From Streptomyces puniciscabiei (GTDB lineage Bacteria; Actinomycetota; Actinomycetes; Streptomycetales; Streptomycetaceae): a DNA stretch of 64,000 bases. The translations under genes were made by a program, and so were the position numbers. The number at the start of each line of letters is the position of its first letter. Positions within the stretch are counted from its first letter, which is position 1. The DNA is taken from assembly GCF_006715785.1 (NCBI RefSeq), contig NZ_VFNX01000002.1, positions 558,001-622,000 of the forward strand, read 5' to 3'. This document shows positions 42,146 through 50,519 of the stretch, one piece after another. The notes under the pieces are model-generated. The model saw only the letters and a program-made list of their open reading frames with translations. It was not told where the DNA came from and did not search any database.

Positions 42146-43480
42146 GTGATCAGATCTCTCCGCCGTGACCTGTACGCCGCCGGTGTCGCCGCCCTCCTCG
42201 TGACGGCCGCCGTCGTCGTCGGCCGGCACATCCAGGACACCCGCCACACCCTGTTCGTGCACTGGCCGCCGCTGTTCGCGGACTGGGACCCGCACGTCGG
42301 TCCCGGCACCCCGGCGGCCCTGGCGGTGGCGGCGGCCGTCGTGGCGTACGGTCCCGCCGTGGCAGCCCGGCTGCCCTGGCGCGGGCTGCTCGCGGCGGCC
42401 GGGGCGAGCGCCCTGGCCTGGATCCTGTCCCTCGCCCTGGTCGACGGCTGGCACCGGGGCGTCGCGGTCAGGCTGACCACGACCAACGAATACCTGCGGG
42501 TCATCGGCCGCTTCCACGACATCCCGGCCACTCTGCGCGACTTCACCCACCACATCGTCAGCGGCACCCCGGATCCCTGGCCCGCCCACATCGCCGGTCA
42601 TCCCCCGGCCGCCACGCTCACCTTCGTGCTGCTGGACCGGATCGGGCTGCGGGGCGGCGGCTGGGCCGGGATGTGGTGCATCACGGTCGGTGCGACGGGC
42701 TGCGTGGCCGTGCTGACCGCACTCCGCGCGCTGACCGGCGAGACGCTCGCGCGGCGGGCCGCGCCGTTCCTGGTGCTGGCCCCGGCCGCGGTGTGGCAGG
42801 GAACCTCCGCCGACGCCTACTTCGCGGCCGTCGCCGCCTGGTCCCTGGCGCTGCTCGCCCTCGCCCTGACCCGACGCTCCCACGGGTACGCGGCCGCCTC
42901 GGGCCTCCTCTTCGGCCTGACCTGCTACCTCTCCTACGGCCTGACGCTGTTCGCCCTGATCGGCGCGGCGGTCGTCGGGCTCGCCCACCGCGAACTCCGG
43001 GAACGCCCGGCCGTCCTGTTGTCCCTGCTCGCCGGACTGGCCGTGTTCCCAGTGGTGTTCACGCTCGCCGGCTTCGACTGGTGGCACGCCTACCACCTCC
43101 TCGTCACGCGCTACTACCAGGGCGTCGGCGGCACCCGCCCCTACGGCTACTGGGTCTGGGCCAACCTCGCCTGCACCGTCGTCATCACCGGCCCGGCCAC
43201 GGCGGCGGGCCTGCGCCGGACGACCACGGCACTGCTCCCCGCGGCCGGCTCCCGGTGTCGCGCGGACCTGCGTCTGGCGCTGCTGGTCTCCGTCGCGCTG
43301 CTCGCCCTGCTGGTCGCCGACCTGTCCGGCATGAGCAAGGCGGAGACGGAACGCATCTGGCTGCCCTTCGCCCTCTGGCTCCTCCCCGCCTGTGCCCTCC
43401 TCCCCCGCCCCCGCCCCTGGCTCACGGCGCAGGCGGTCCTGGCCCTGCTCCTCAACCACCTGCTGCTGACCGGCTGGTGA
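42146..43480 (+). CDS. Polytopic membrane protein, GT-C-like glycosyltransferase
   Basis: The product is 444 aa with about ten to twelve helices, among them LYAAGVAALLVTAAVVVGR, GLLAAAGASALAWILSLALV, LLFGLTCYLSYGLTLFALIG and LALLVSVALLALLVADLSGM. After the first helix is a loop with HWPPLFADWDPHVGPGT; FADWDPH may hold the catalytic Asp of GT-C folds. A second loop has HIAGHPPAATLTFVLLDRIG. Such proteins move sugars from polyprenyl phosphate to outer acceptors. The start is GTG 42146, probably leaderless. It lies next to the molybdopterin oxidoreductase and GT2 genes, suggesting cell-surface glycan work. It ends 161 bp before the amidohydrolase. Confidence 0.7.
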   Translation: MIRSLRRDLYAAGVAALLVTAAVVVGRHIQDTRHTLFVHWPPLFADWDPHVGPGTPAALAVAAAVVAYGPAVAARLPWRGLLAAAGASALAWILSLALVDGWHRGVAVRLTTTNEYLRVIGRFHDIPATLRDFTHHIVSGTPDPWPAHIAGHPPAATLTFVLLDRIGLRGGGWAGMWCITVGATGCVAVLTALRALTGETLARRAAPFLVLAPAAVWQGTSADAYFAAVAAWSLALLALALTRRSHGYAAASGLLFGLTCYLSYGLTLFALIGAAVVGLAHRELRERPAVLLSLLAGLAVFPVVFTLAGFDWWHAYHLLVTRYYQGVGGTRPYGYWVWANLACTVVITGPATAAGLRRTTTALLPAAGSRCRADLRLALLVSVALLALLVADLSGMSKAETERIWLPFALWLLPACALLPRPRPWLTAQAVLALLLNHLLLTGW

Positions 43481-43641
43481 GCGTTCCCGAGCCGCCGGCG
43501 CGGCAGGGTGACGCCCCGTGACCGCCGTACGGTCCGGGCGTTGGCCTGGGCAGCGGACGGGCCGGTGTGGCCGGAATCGCGTACTGGTGCGGGGCGTACG
43601 GCTGCCCCTTCCCTGGACGGAGACGGCAGGAGGGACAGGGG

Positions 43642-46600
43642 ATGGACTTCGGCGGCGTCGATCGGCGCGGGTTTCTCGGGACGGCGGCGGCAGGGCTGGT
43701 CACAGTGGTCTCCGCACGGGCGGCGACGGCGGCCGGGACACCGGCCGGCTCCGGTGCGCGCGCCGACGGTGGGGGGCGGTTCCTCACCTACGACCGGATG
43801 ACCGGGGGCTCGGTCACCGGCAGCCGGGCCGGCGGCGACCTGATCGCCGAGGTCCAGGGAGCGCTGTGGCGGGTGCCCCGGGACGGTGGGGCGGCCGTAC
43901 AGGTGACGGGCTGGGAGCTGGAGGCGACGCGCCCCGCGCTGTCCCCCGACGGCAGGACGCTGGCGGTGTGCGGTTATCGCGGGGGCGGCTTCCATCTGTG
44001 GTCGCTGCGTCCGGACGGCGGCGGGCTGCGCCGGTTGACGGACGGGCCCTGGGACGACCGCGGGGTCGCGTGGTCGCCGGACGGCACCCGCCTGGCCTTC
44101 TCCTCCGAGCGCGGCGGCGACGCCACGGCCGGTTCCGCCTACGGGCTGTGGGTGCTGGACCTGGCCGACGGCCGGCTACGGCGGCTCACCGGCGGGGACC
44201 ACGAGGACTTCGATCCGGCCTGGTCGCCGGACGGGCGGTCGCTGGTGTGCGTGCGCGCCGCCCACACACCGGGCGGCGGCAACGACGGGGGGCTGTCGCT
44301 CGTCCGCGTGCCGCTCGGGGACGGCCGGGCCGAGGTCCTGCGCACGGTGACCGGGGGACGGCTGCTGTGCCCGTCCGTCTCGCCCTCGGGACGGATCGCC
44401 TATGTGCACCTGACCGGCGCGAGCAGCCCCGGCCTGCCGGCCGACACCGCCCGGCTGATGGTCGACGGTGAGACCGTGACGGCCGAGGAGGACCTGGCGG
44501 CCGCTCCGCCGTGCTGGCTCAGCGAGGACGAGCTGCTGTACGTCGGTGACGGCCGGATCCGCGTCCGCTGCCTCTCCGGGTCCTCCGTGCGGGAGGTTCC
44601 CTTCACCGCGCGGATGCCGGTGCCCGGTCCCTCCCGGGGTCCCCGACGGGCGCCGCTCGCGCCGGAGTCGGCAGCCCCGGTGCGCGGTCTGCACCGGCCG
44701 GCCCTGGCCCCGGACGGTCGCAGCGTTGCCTTCGTCGCGCTGAACGCCCTGTGGCTGCTGCCGGACGGCGGTACGCCGCGCAAGCTGCTCCAGGCCGCCG
44801 ACGTGCACCTGGTGCAGATGCCGGCGTGGGCACCGGACGGGCGCAGCCTGCTGTACTGCACGGACCGGGACGGGCTGGTGGCCGTACGCCGTCATCACCT
44901 CGGCAGCGGCGCCGACGAGCCGTTGGCCGAGGGCGGCCGGCTGTATCCCGCGCTGTCACCGGACGGTTCCCGCCTGGCCTGCCAGGACGTGACCGGGAAC
45001 CTGCTGCTGCGCACCCTGGCCACGGGCGCCGAGCAGGTGCTGGCCCGGCCACTGGCCACCGACGGGCCGCCCGGCGCGCCCACCTGGTCGCCCGACGGCC
45101 GGTACGTGGCGTTCTGCGACCGCAACCGGCTCAACCAGCGGTTCCGGGAGGGGTACAACCTCATCCGCGTCGTCGACACCCGCACCGGGGACGAACGCCG
45201 TCATCTGCCCGCCGAGCACCAGTCGCTGTCCGACCGGGTCGCCTCGGGGCCCGTCTGGTCGCCGGACGGCCGCTGGATGGCGCTGGTCGCCGAATCGGCG
45301 CTGTGGCTGCTGCCCGTGACGGCCGACGGCACCCCGGCCGGACCCGCCCGCCGGCTCAACGACGAACCGGCCGACCACCCCAGCTGGTCCGCGGACTCCG
45401 GCACGCTCCTCTACCTGTCCGAGGGCCGGCTGCGCCGGCTCTCCCTCACCACCGCACGAACCCGCACGCTCCCGCTCCGGCTGACCACCGGGCGCGGCGT
45501 GGGCCGGTCCGCGCAACCGCTGCGGATCCACGCCGGCCTGCTGTGGGACGGCACCGGCGCGCCGCCACGGCACGACGTCGACATCCTCGTCACCGGCAAG
45601 CGGGTCACCGCCGTCGAGCCACACCGTCCCCGCCGCCCCGGACACCGCACCCTCGACGCCTCCACCCGGACCGTGCTCCCCGGCCTCGTCGACAGCCACA
45701 CCCACCCGTACCCGGCCACCTACGGTGCCCGCCAGAGTCTGACCACGCTCGCGTACGGCATCACGACCACGTTCTGCCTGGGCAGTCCGCTCTACGACGC
45801 GGTACGGCTGCGCGAGGCGGCCGGCGCCGGGGCCCTGCTCGGCCCGCGGCAGCTCGCCTGCGCCGAACTGATCGACGGCGCCCGCACGGCGTACAGCATG
45901 GGCCGCGCCCACCGCACCCGGGACGGTGTCCGGCGCACGCTGCGGCGCGCGGCCGCCCTGGACGTCGACTTCGTGAAGACGTATGTGCGCGCCCCGGGCG
46001 AGGTCATGGCCGAGGCGGCCGAGGTGGCCCACGCGCTGGGCGTGCCCAGCGGCAGCCACCTGTGCTCGCCCGGCCGGGCGGCGGGCCAGGACCTCACGAC
46101 CCATCTGCAGGCCACCCAGCGCCTGGAGTACGGGCATGCGACCACCCCGCTCGGGCGCATCGGCCAGGACCTGGTGCAGCAGTACGCCGACGGCTCCTTC
46201 GCCCTGATCATCACGCCGTTCAGCGCGCAGATCCTGCTCGCCGCCGATCCCGGGCTCGCCGAGGATCCGCGCGTGACGCGCCTCATGCCGCCCTGGGACG
46301 TCGCCGTTGTCCGCGCGCACGCCCGCACCGCGCCCACGGACGCGCAACGGCAGGCCCTGGCCGCCGAGATGGCGGACTACCGGCGGCTGGCCTCGCACGG
46401 CGCCCGTATCGCCCTGGGCACCGACGCGCCCCTGGTCCCGGTCGGCCTCTCCCTGCATCTGGGCCTGCGCGCCCTGCACGCGCACGGGTTCACGGCCGCG
46501 GAGGCCCTGCACACCGCGACCGTGGAGCCGGCCCGCCTGCTCGGCCTCGACGCCGACCTCGGGACGGTGGAGGAGGGCAAGGTCGCCGACCTGACGATCG

Positions 46601-46803
46601 TCGACGGGGACCCGTTCGCCGACTTCGGTTCGCTGGTCCGCATCCCGGTCGTCGTACGCGAGGGAGTCCCGTACGCGCAGGGCGACCTGACCTCGGCCCA
46701 TCGCAGTGGCGTGCCGCACGAACCCCCCGGGAGGACGTCCTGGCTGGAGGTGGCCGAACGGCTCCGGCGGGGGTCGTGCTGCCATCCCGGCGCGGACGGG
46801 TGA
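43642..46803 (+). CDS. Tat-exported TolB-propeller/amidohydrolase fusion protein
   Basis: The product is 1053 aa. DRRGFLGTAAAGLVTVVS is a twin-arginine signal. Residues about 60-600 make WD40-like PD40 blades, each with a turn such as RPALSPDGRTLAVCGYRGGG, GVAWSPDGTRLAFSSERGG, PAWAPDGRSLLYCTDRDG and PAWSPDGRSLVCVR. Residues about 620-1040 form the amidohydrolase-superfamily domain: TVLPGLVDSHTHPYPATYGA (HxH), VDFVKTYVRAPGEVMAEAAE (carboxylated Lys), LGVPSGSHLC (third His position), GHATTPLGRIG, ALGTDAPLVPVGLSLH (Asp) and GTVEEGKVADLTIVDGDPFAD. It is an outer-membrane-side or extracellular hydrolase of a C-N or peptide-like bond. The start is ATG 43642 after GGAGGGACAGGGG. Confidence 0.88.
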   Translation: MDFGGVDRRGFLGTAAAGLVTVVSARAATAAGTPAGSGARADGGGRFLTYDRMTGGSVTGSRAGGDLIAEVQGALWRVPRDGGAAVQVTGWELEATRPALSPDGRTLAVCGYRGGGFHLWSLRPDGGGLRRLTDGPWDDRGVAWSPDGTRLAFSSERGGDATAGSAYGLWVLDLADGRLRRLTGGDHEDFDPAWSPDGRSLVCVRAAHTPGGGNDGGLSLVRVPLGDGRAEVLRTVTGGRLLCPSVSPSGRIAYVHLTGASSPGLPADTARLMVDGETVTAEEDLAAAPPCWLSEDELLYVGDGRIRVRCLSGSSVREVPFTARMPVPGPSRGPRRAPLAPESAAPVRGLHRPALAPDGRSVAFVALNALWLLPDGGTPRKLLQAADVHLVQMPAWAPDGRSLLYCTDRDGLVAVRRHHLGSGADEPLAEGGRLYPALSPDGSRLACQDVTGNLLLRTLATGAEQVLARPLATDGPPGAPTWSPDGRYVAFCDRNRLNQRFREGYNLIRVVDTRTGDERRHLPAEHQSLSDRVASGPVWSPDGRWMALVAESALWLLPVTADGTPAGPARRLNDEPADHPSWSADSGTLLYLSEGRLRRLSLTTARTRTLPLRLTTGRGVGRSAQPLRIHAGLLWDGTGAPPRHDVDILVTGKRVTAVEPHRPRRPGHRTLDASTRTVLPGLVDSHTHPYPATYGARQSLTTLAYGITTTFCLGSPLYDAVRLREAAGAGALLGPRQLACAELIDGARTAYSMGRAHRTRDGVRRTLRRAAALDVDFVKTYVRAPGEVMAEAAEVAHALGVPSGSHLCSPGRAAGQDLTTHLQATQRLEYGHATTPLGRIGQDLVQQYADGSFALIITPFSAQILLAADPGLAEDPRVTRLMPPWDVAVVRAHARTAPTDAQRQALAAEMADYRRLASHGARIALGTDAPLVPVGLSLHLGLRALHAHGFTAAEALHTATVEPARLLGLDADLGTVEEGKVADLTIVDGDPFADFGSLVRIPVVVREGVPYAQGDLTSAHRSGVPHEPPGRTSWLEVAERLRRGSCCHPGADG

Positions 46804-46805
46804 GG

Positions 46806-46823
46806 CGGCCTCTCAGGAGGCCG
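46806..46823. terminator. Hairpin between convergent amidohydrolase and acyl-CoA synthetase genes
   Basis: CGGCCTC (46806-46812) and GAGGCCG (46817-46823) form a perfect 7-bp stem with a TCAG loop, overlapping the synthetase stop codon. It can act on both strands. Confidence 0.5.
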
Positions 46824-48306
46824 GCACGGCGATCTCCCGCTTGAGGATCTTGCCGCTCGGACCCATCGGCAGCGCGTCCGTCAGCCAGAGCCGGCGCGGG
46901 TACTTGTAGGCGGCCACCCGGTCCCGGACGAACCGCTGCAGCTCCTCGGTGTCCGCCCGGGCTCCCGGCCGCAGGACGACCGCGGCGGCCACCTCCTCGC
47001 CGAGCCGTTCGTCGGGCACGCCGAGGACCGCGGCCAGCGCGACGTCGGGATGCTCGTGCAGCACCTCCTCGATCTCGCGCGGGTAGACGTTGTAGCCGCC
47101 GCGGATGATGAGGTCCTTCTTCCGGTCGACGATGTAGAGATAGCCGTCCTCGTCCTGGCGGGCCAGGTCGCCGGTGCGCAGCCAGCCGTCGGGGACGGCG
47201 GCGGCGGTCTCCTCGGGGCGGTGCCAGTACTCCTTCATCACGTTGGGCCCGCGCACGGCCAGTTCACCGACCTCCCCCGGCGCGACGTCCCGCCCGGAGT
47301 CGTCCAGCAGCCGGACCTCGACGTCGCGGATGGGGGTGCCGATGGATCCGGGCTTGCGCGGGCGGTCGGGGTGGTTGAAGGAGACGACCGGGCTGGTCTC
47401 GGACATGCCGAAGCCCTCCAGCACCATGCAGCCGAAGCGCCGCTCGAACCCGTGCAGGAGCTCCACCGGCAGCGAGGCGCCGCCCGAGACGCACATGCGC
47501 AGGCTGGAGACGTCGGCCGCGGCGGCGCCCGGGTGCTGCAGCAGCGCCGCGTACATGGTCGGGACGCCCTCGAAGACGGTGGCACGGTCGCGGGCGATGG
47601 CGTCGAGCACGGTCTGCGGCTCGAAGCGGGGGACGAGGGTGAGGGACGCCCCGCTGCGGACGGCGACGTTCATGGTGCAGGTCTGGCCGAAGATGTGGAA
47701 CAGAGGCAGGCAGCCGACGATCACGTCGTCGGAGGTCAGCCGCTGCACCTCGGTGACGTTGACCTCGGTGTTGTGGCGCAGCCCGGCGTGGGTGAGCGCG
47801 GCGCCCTTGGGCCGGCCGGTGGTGCCCGAGGTGTAGAGCAGCACGGCGATGTCGTCGCCGGCGGCGGCCGTCACCTCGTACTCCGGCTCCAGGCGGGCCA
47901 GTTCGGCGGCGAAGGCGGCCGGTTCGACCGCCAGGTGCCGTACGCCGGCGGCGGCCGCGCCCGCAGCGCCCTCACCCGGTGCCCGGTACCACTCGAAGAG
48001 CAGCACGGCGCCGGAGTCGCGCAGGTGGTACTCGGTCTCGCGCTCCTTCAGCAGCGGGTTCATCGGTACGACGATGCCGCCGGCGCGCAGCACGGCGTAG
48101 TAGAGCACGACGAACTCGGGCACGTTCGGAAGCATCAGTGCGACGCGGTCGCCGGTGCGCAGGCCCTCGGTGCGCAGCAGCGTGGCGGCCTGGGCGCTGA
48201 GCCGGTCGAGCTCGGCGTAGCTGGTGGTCACGGTGCCGAGCCGCAGCGCCGGTCGGTCCGGCAGCCGTCGCGCCGTCTGAACCAGGAATTCCGCCAGATT
48301 GGCCAT
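46813..48306 (-). CDS. Long-chain fatty acid-CoA ligase/acyl-AMP ligase
   Basis: The product is 497 aa, ANL superfamily. The P-loop-like motif is VLLYTSGTTGRPKGAALTHA. VLEGFGMSETSPVVSFNHPD is the A5 core. WLRTGDLARQDEDGYLYIVD and LIIRGGYNVYPREIEEVLHE give the hinge and A8 region, and LPMGPSGKILKREIAVP the catalytic Lys. It activates a fatty or aromatic acid with ATP and CoA. The start is ATG 48306 with GCGAGGAGGCATC upstream; longer in-frame starts lack a family N-terminus. It is divergent from the PucR/CdaR regulator with a shared operator, so this regulator probably controls it. Confidence 0.92.
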   Translation of the reverse strand: MANLAEFLVQTARRLPDRPALRLGTVTTSYAELDRLSAQAATLLRTEGLRTGDRVALMLPNVPEFVVLYYAVLRAGGIVVPMNPLLKERETEYHLRDSGAVLLFEWYRAPGEGAAGAAAAGVRHLAVEPAAFAAELARLEPEYEVTAAAGDDIAVLLYTSGTTGRPKGAALTHAGLRHNTEVNVTEVQRLTSDDVIVGCLPLFHIFGQTCTMNVAVRSGASLTLVPRFEPQTVLDAIARDRATVFEGVPTMYAALLQHPGAAAADVSSLRMCVSGGASLPVELLHGFERRFGCMVLEGFGMSETSPVVSFNHPDRPRKPGSIGTPIRDVEVRLLDDSGRDVAPGEVGELAVRGPNVMKEYWHRPEETAAAVPDGWLRTGDLARQDEDGYLYIVDRKKDLIIRGGYNVYPREIEEVLHEHPDVALAAVLGVPDERLGEEVAAAVVLRPGARADTEELQRFVRDRVAAYKYPRRLWLTDALPMGPSGKILKREIAVPAS

Positions 48307-48427
48307 GATGCCTCCTCGCACGCATGCTCCCGCCGCGCTCACGGGTCCCGCCGCGAGCGCTCCCGGCATGGTCGCGTGCACGGTCGGGGCCGTCCATGGG
48401 GACGCCCACAGTTCGCCCGCGCCGGAG

Positions 48428-48443
48428 TTGTTCCTGGGAACAA
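48428..48443. promoter_or_regulatory. 16-bp palindrome between acyl-CoA ligase and PucR/CdaR regulator
   Basis: TTGTTCCTGGGAACAA has perfect 7-bp arms around a 2-bp centre. It is centred about 31 bp upstream of the regulator start, whose -10 is at 48455-48460, so it overlaps that -35. It is about 122 bp upstream of the ligase start. The regulator is the likely binder, giving autoregulation. Confidence 0.7.
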
Positions 48444-48454
48444 ACAGACGGCCG

Positions 48455-48460
48455 TACGCT
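48455..48460 (+). promoter_or_regulatory. -10 hexamer placed for a leaderless regulator transcript
   Basis: TACGCT ends 6 nt before ATG 48467, with no Shine-Dalgarno between. Confidence 0.5.
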
Positions 48461-48466
48461 GCGAGT

Positions 48467-49666
48467 ATGGGTCTGTCGAATGTGGGCGCGGCGTTGCGGG
48501 TGCGCCTCCCGGAGCTGGGCGTGCGGATGGCCGAGCGCATCCGGGCGGAGGTCGAGTCGTACGCGGACGACTCGCTGATCCCGTTCGCGTCGCTGAGGGA
48601 GTCGTGCGAGGGCAACGCCGATCTGCTCCTCGGGCGTTTCGCCTACGGCGCCGAAGCCGATGTGGGAGCCGCTCAGCAGACCGGACGACTGCGCGCCGAA
48701 CAGGGCGTGCCGCTCGCGGACACGTTGCACGCGTACCGGGTCGGTTTCGAGCTGCTCTGGTCGGAGATGGTCGAGGAGGCGCGCAGGCACCCGGAGGTCA
48801 CGGACGCGGAGCTGGTGGCCGGTTCCTCGGAGATCTGGGCGCTGTTCGGCCGGTACGCGGAGGCCGTCGCGGCCGCCTACCGCGAGGCCAGCGCCGAGCT
48901 GGCGCTGCAGCGCGAGGCCCGCCGGTCGGCCCTGGCGGAGGCGTTGTTCACGGGCGCCCTCGCGGATCGTACGACGCCGTGGGAGGCGGCCCGGCAGCTC
49001 GGCCTGCCGGAGCGCGGGCCGTACGCGGTCGTGGCCGCGGCGGTGCCGGATCCCGGCCAGGAGCCGCTGCCCGGGATCGAGGCGGCGCTGCGCCGCTCCG
49101 GTGTGCCGTCGGTGTGGCGGCTGCTGCCGGACCAGCAGATCGGGCTGGTCTCGCTCGGGCACCGGGACGCGGAGACGGTGAGCCTGCGGGCGCTGCGCCG
49201 ACGGCGTGCCCGGGTCGGCGTCAGCCCCCGGTTCGACTCGCTGCGGGACACGCCGCAGGCGCTGCGGTTCGCCCGGCTCGCCCTGGCCGGACCGCCAGGC
49301 GAGGGTCCGGGGGTCACCCGGTTCGACGACAGCCCGCTGGCGATGCTGGTGGCCGCCGCACCTGCGGAGGCGAGCCGGCTGGTCGAGGTCGCCCTGGGAC
49401 CGCTCCTCGGACTGCCGGAGGCGGAGCGGGCGCGGCTGCTGCAGACCCTCGGTCACTGGTTCACCTCGGGCGGGGTGGCCGCCGGGGCCGCGGAACGGCT
49501 CTTCGTCCACCCCAACACCGTGCGCTACCGGCTGCGCCGCATCGAGGAGCTGACAGGGCGTCCGCTCACCGACCCGATGACCCTCGCCGACCTGGGCGCC
49601 GCGCTGTACGTGCTACGGCTGCTGCCTGCGGGGTCACGGCGTTCGGATGCGTCGTTCCCCGGCTAG
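48467..49666 (+). CDS. PucR/CdaR-family transcriptional regulator
   Basis: The product is 399 aa. The N-terminal half is an RsbRD-like helical sensor (AERIRAEVESYADDSLIPFA, LHAYRVGFELLWSEMVEEAR), and the middle is a GGDEF-like PucR part (ALRRRRARVGVSPRFDSLRD, TPQALRFARLALAGPPGEGP). The C-terminal PucR HTH_30 domain is clear in LLQTLGHWFTSGGVAAGAAE, RLFVHPNTVRYRLRRIEELT and LADLGAALYVLRLL. In Streptomyces such regulators often control fatty-acid or acyl-CoA genes. It faces a ligase gene across a 160-bp divergent region that holds a single strong palindrome. Convergent with the methyltransferase gene (4-bp overlap). Confidence 0.9.
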   Translation: MGLSNVGAALRVRLPELGVRMAERIRAEVESYADDSLIPFASLRESCEGNADLLLGRFAYGAEADVGAAQQTGRLRAEQGVPLADTLHAYRVGFELLWSEMVEEARRHPEVTDAELVAGSSEIWALFGRYAEAVAAAYREASAELALQREARRSALAEALFTGALADRTTPWEAARQLGLPERGPYAVVAAAVPDPGQEPLPGIEAALRRSGVPSVWRLLPDQQIGLVSLGHRDAETVSLRALRRRRARVGVSPRFDSLRDTPQALRFARLALAGPPGEGPGVTRFDDSPLAMLVAAAPAEASRLVEVALGPLLGLPEAERARLLQTLGHWFTSGGVAAGAAERLFVHPNTVRYRLRRIEELTGRPLTDPMTLADLGAALYVLRLLPAGSRRSDASFPG

Positions 49667-50406
49667 TCCGTCAGCGGCAGGCGGTACACCGAGACGTGGG
49701 AGCGCGACTCGGCGGTGAACTCGGTGCCGGACCAGTCGGCATGCCTGGACTCCAGCTCGAATCCGGCCAGTTGGGCCATGAGGTCGAGTTCGGACGGCCA
49801 GATGTAGCGGTGCGGGCTGCGGTACAGCCGGGCCTCCTCGGTCTCGTCGAAGCGGAAGTGGTGCGATACGACGTGCTGGTCGAGGACGTCGTAGGTGTCC
49901 AGCCCGATGTAGCCGGAGTCGGTGCGCCACACGGTGGCCGCCTTGCCCGGGGGAAGCGTGCGCAGCTCCGGCACCCACAGCTCGATCACGAACCGGCCGC
50001 CGGGCGTGAGATGGCGGGCGGCGTTACGGAAGCACTCGACCTGCTCGGCCTGTGTGAGCAGATTGGAGATCGTGTTGTAGACGAGGTAGACGAGGCTGTA
50101 CGTCCCCGGGGCGCGGGTCGATGCCATGTCACCCATGACCACGGGGATGGTGGCTTCGTCGGCCTTGGTCCGCAGTTGCTCCACCATCGGCCCGGACAGC
50201 TCGATCCCGGTGACGGGGACTCCTCGCCCGGCCAGCGGGACGGCGACGCGGCCGGTCCCGATCGCGAACTCCAGTGCCGCTCCGCCGTCCGCCAGCTCGG
50301 CGAGGCGTTCCACCGTGGGCGTCAGCACCTCGGGCGCGAACATGCCGGTGCCGGGTGTGTCGTAGCGCCGGGCGGCGGCCGCGTCCCAGATCTTTTCCTG
50401 CTCCAT
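49663..50406 (-). CDS. Class I SAM-dependent methyltransferase
   Basis: The product is 247 aa. ALEFAIGTGRVAVPLAGRGV is motif I (with FAIGTGR in place of the more usual LDxGxGxG), VTGIELSGPMVEQLRTKAD is motif post I, and GDMASTRAPGTYSLVYLVYN is motif IV. RHLTPGGRFVIELWVPEL follows. The acceptor is unknown. The start is ATG 50406 (MEQEKIWDAAAARRYD), with TTGAGGTC upstream. The in-frame upstream codon at 50463 would fall in a region holding the operator of the next gene. It is divergent from the first TIGR01777 gene, sharing a promoter region. Confidence 0.85.
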   Translation of the reverse strand: MEQEKIWDAAAARRYDTPGTGMFAPEVLTPTVERLAELADGGAALEFAIGTGRVAVPLAGRGVPVTGIELSGPMVEQLRTKADEATIPVVMGDMASTRAPGTYSLVYLVYNTISNLLTQAEQVECFRNAARHLTPGGRFVIELWVPELRTLPPGKAATVWRTDSGYIGLDTYDVLDQHVVSHHFRFDETEEARLYRSPHRYIWPSELDLMAQLAGFELESRHADWSGTEFTAESRSHVSVYRLPLTD

Positions 50407-50464
50407 GACCTCAACGCTGACCTTGGGCAAGGAAGTTGTCCATCGAATTACCGGCCACCCCAAT

Positions 50465-50480
50465 TTTGAACGTGTTCAAA
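50465..50480. promoter_or_regulatory. Palindrome TTTGAAC-GT-GTTCAAA upstream of the first TIGR01777 gene
   Basis: TTTGAACGTGTTCAAA has perfect 7-bp arms, in an AT-rich patch between the divergent methyltransferase and TIGR01777 genes. The half-site GTTCAAA recurs before the second TIGR01777 gene. A MarR- or TetR-type factor is the likely binder. Confidence 0.65.
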
Positions 50481-50519
50481 TCTGTGGGTACGGTGTGCTC
50501 ACCGAACCAAGGGGGCTCG

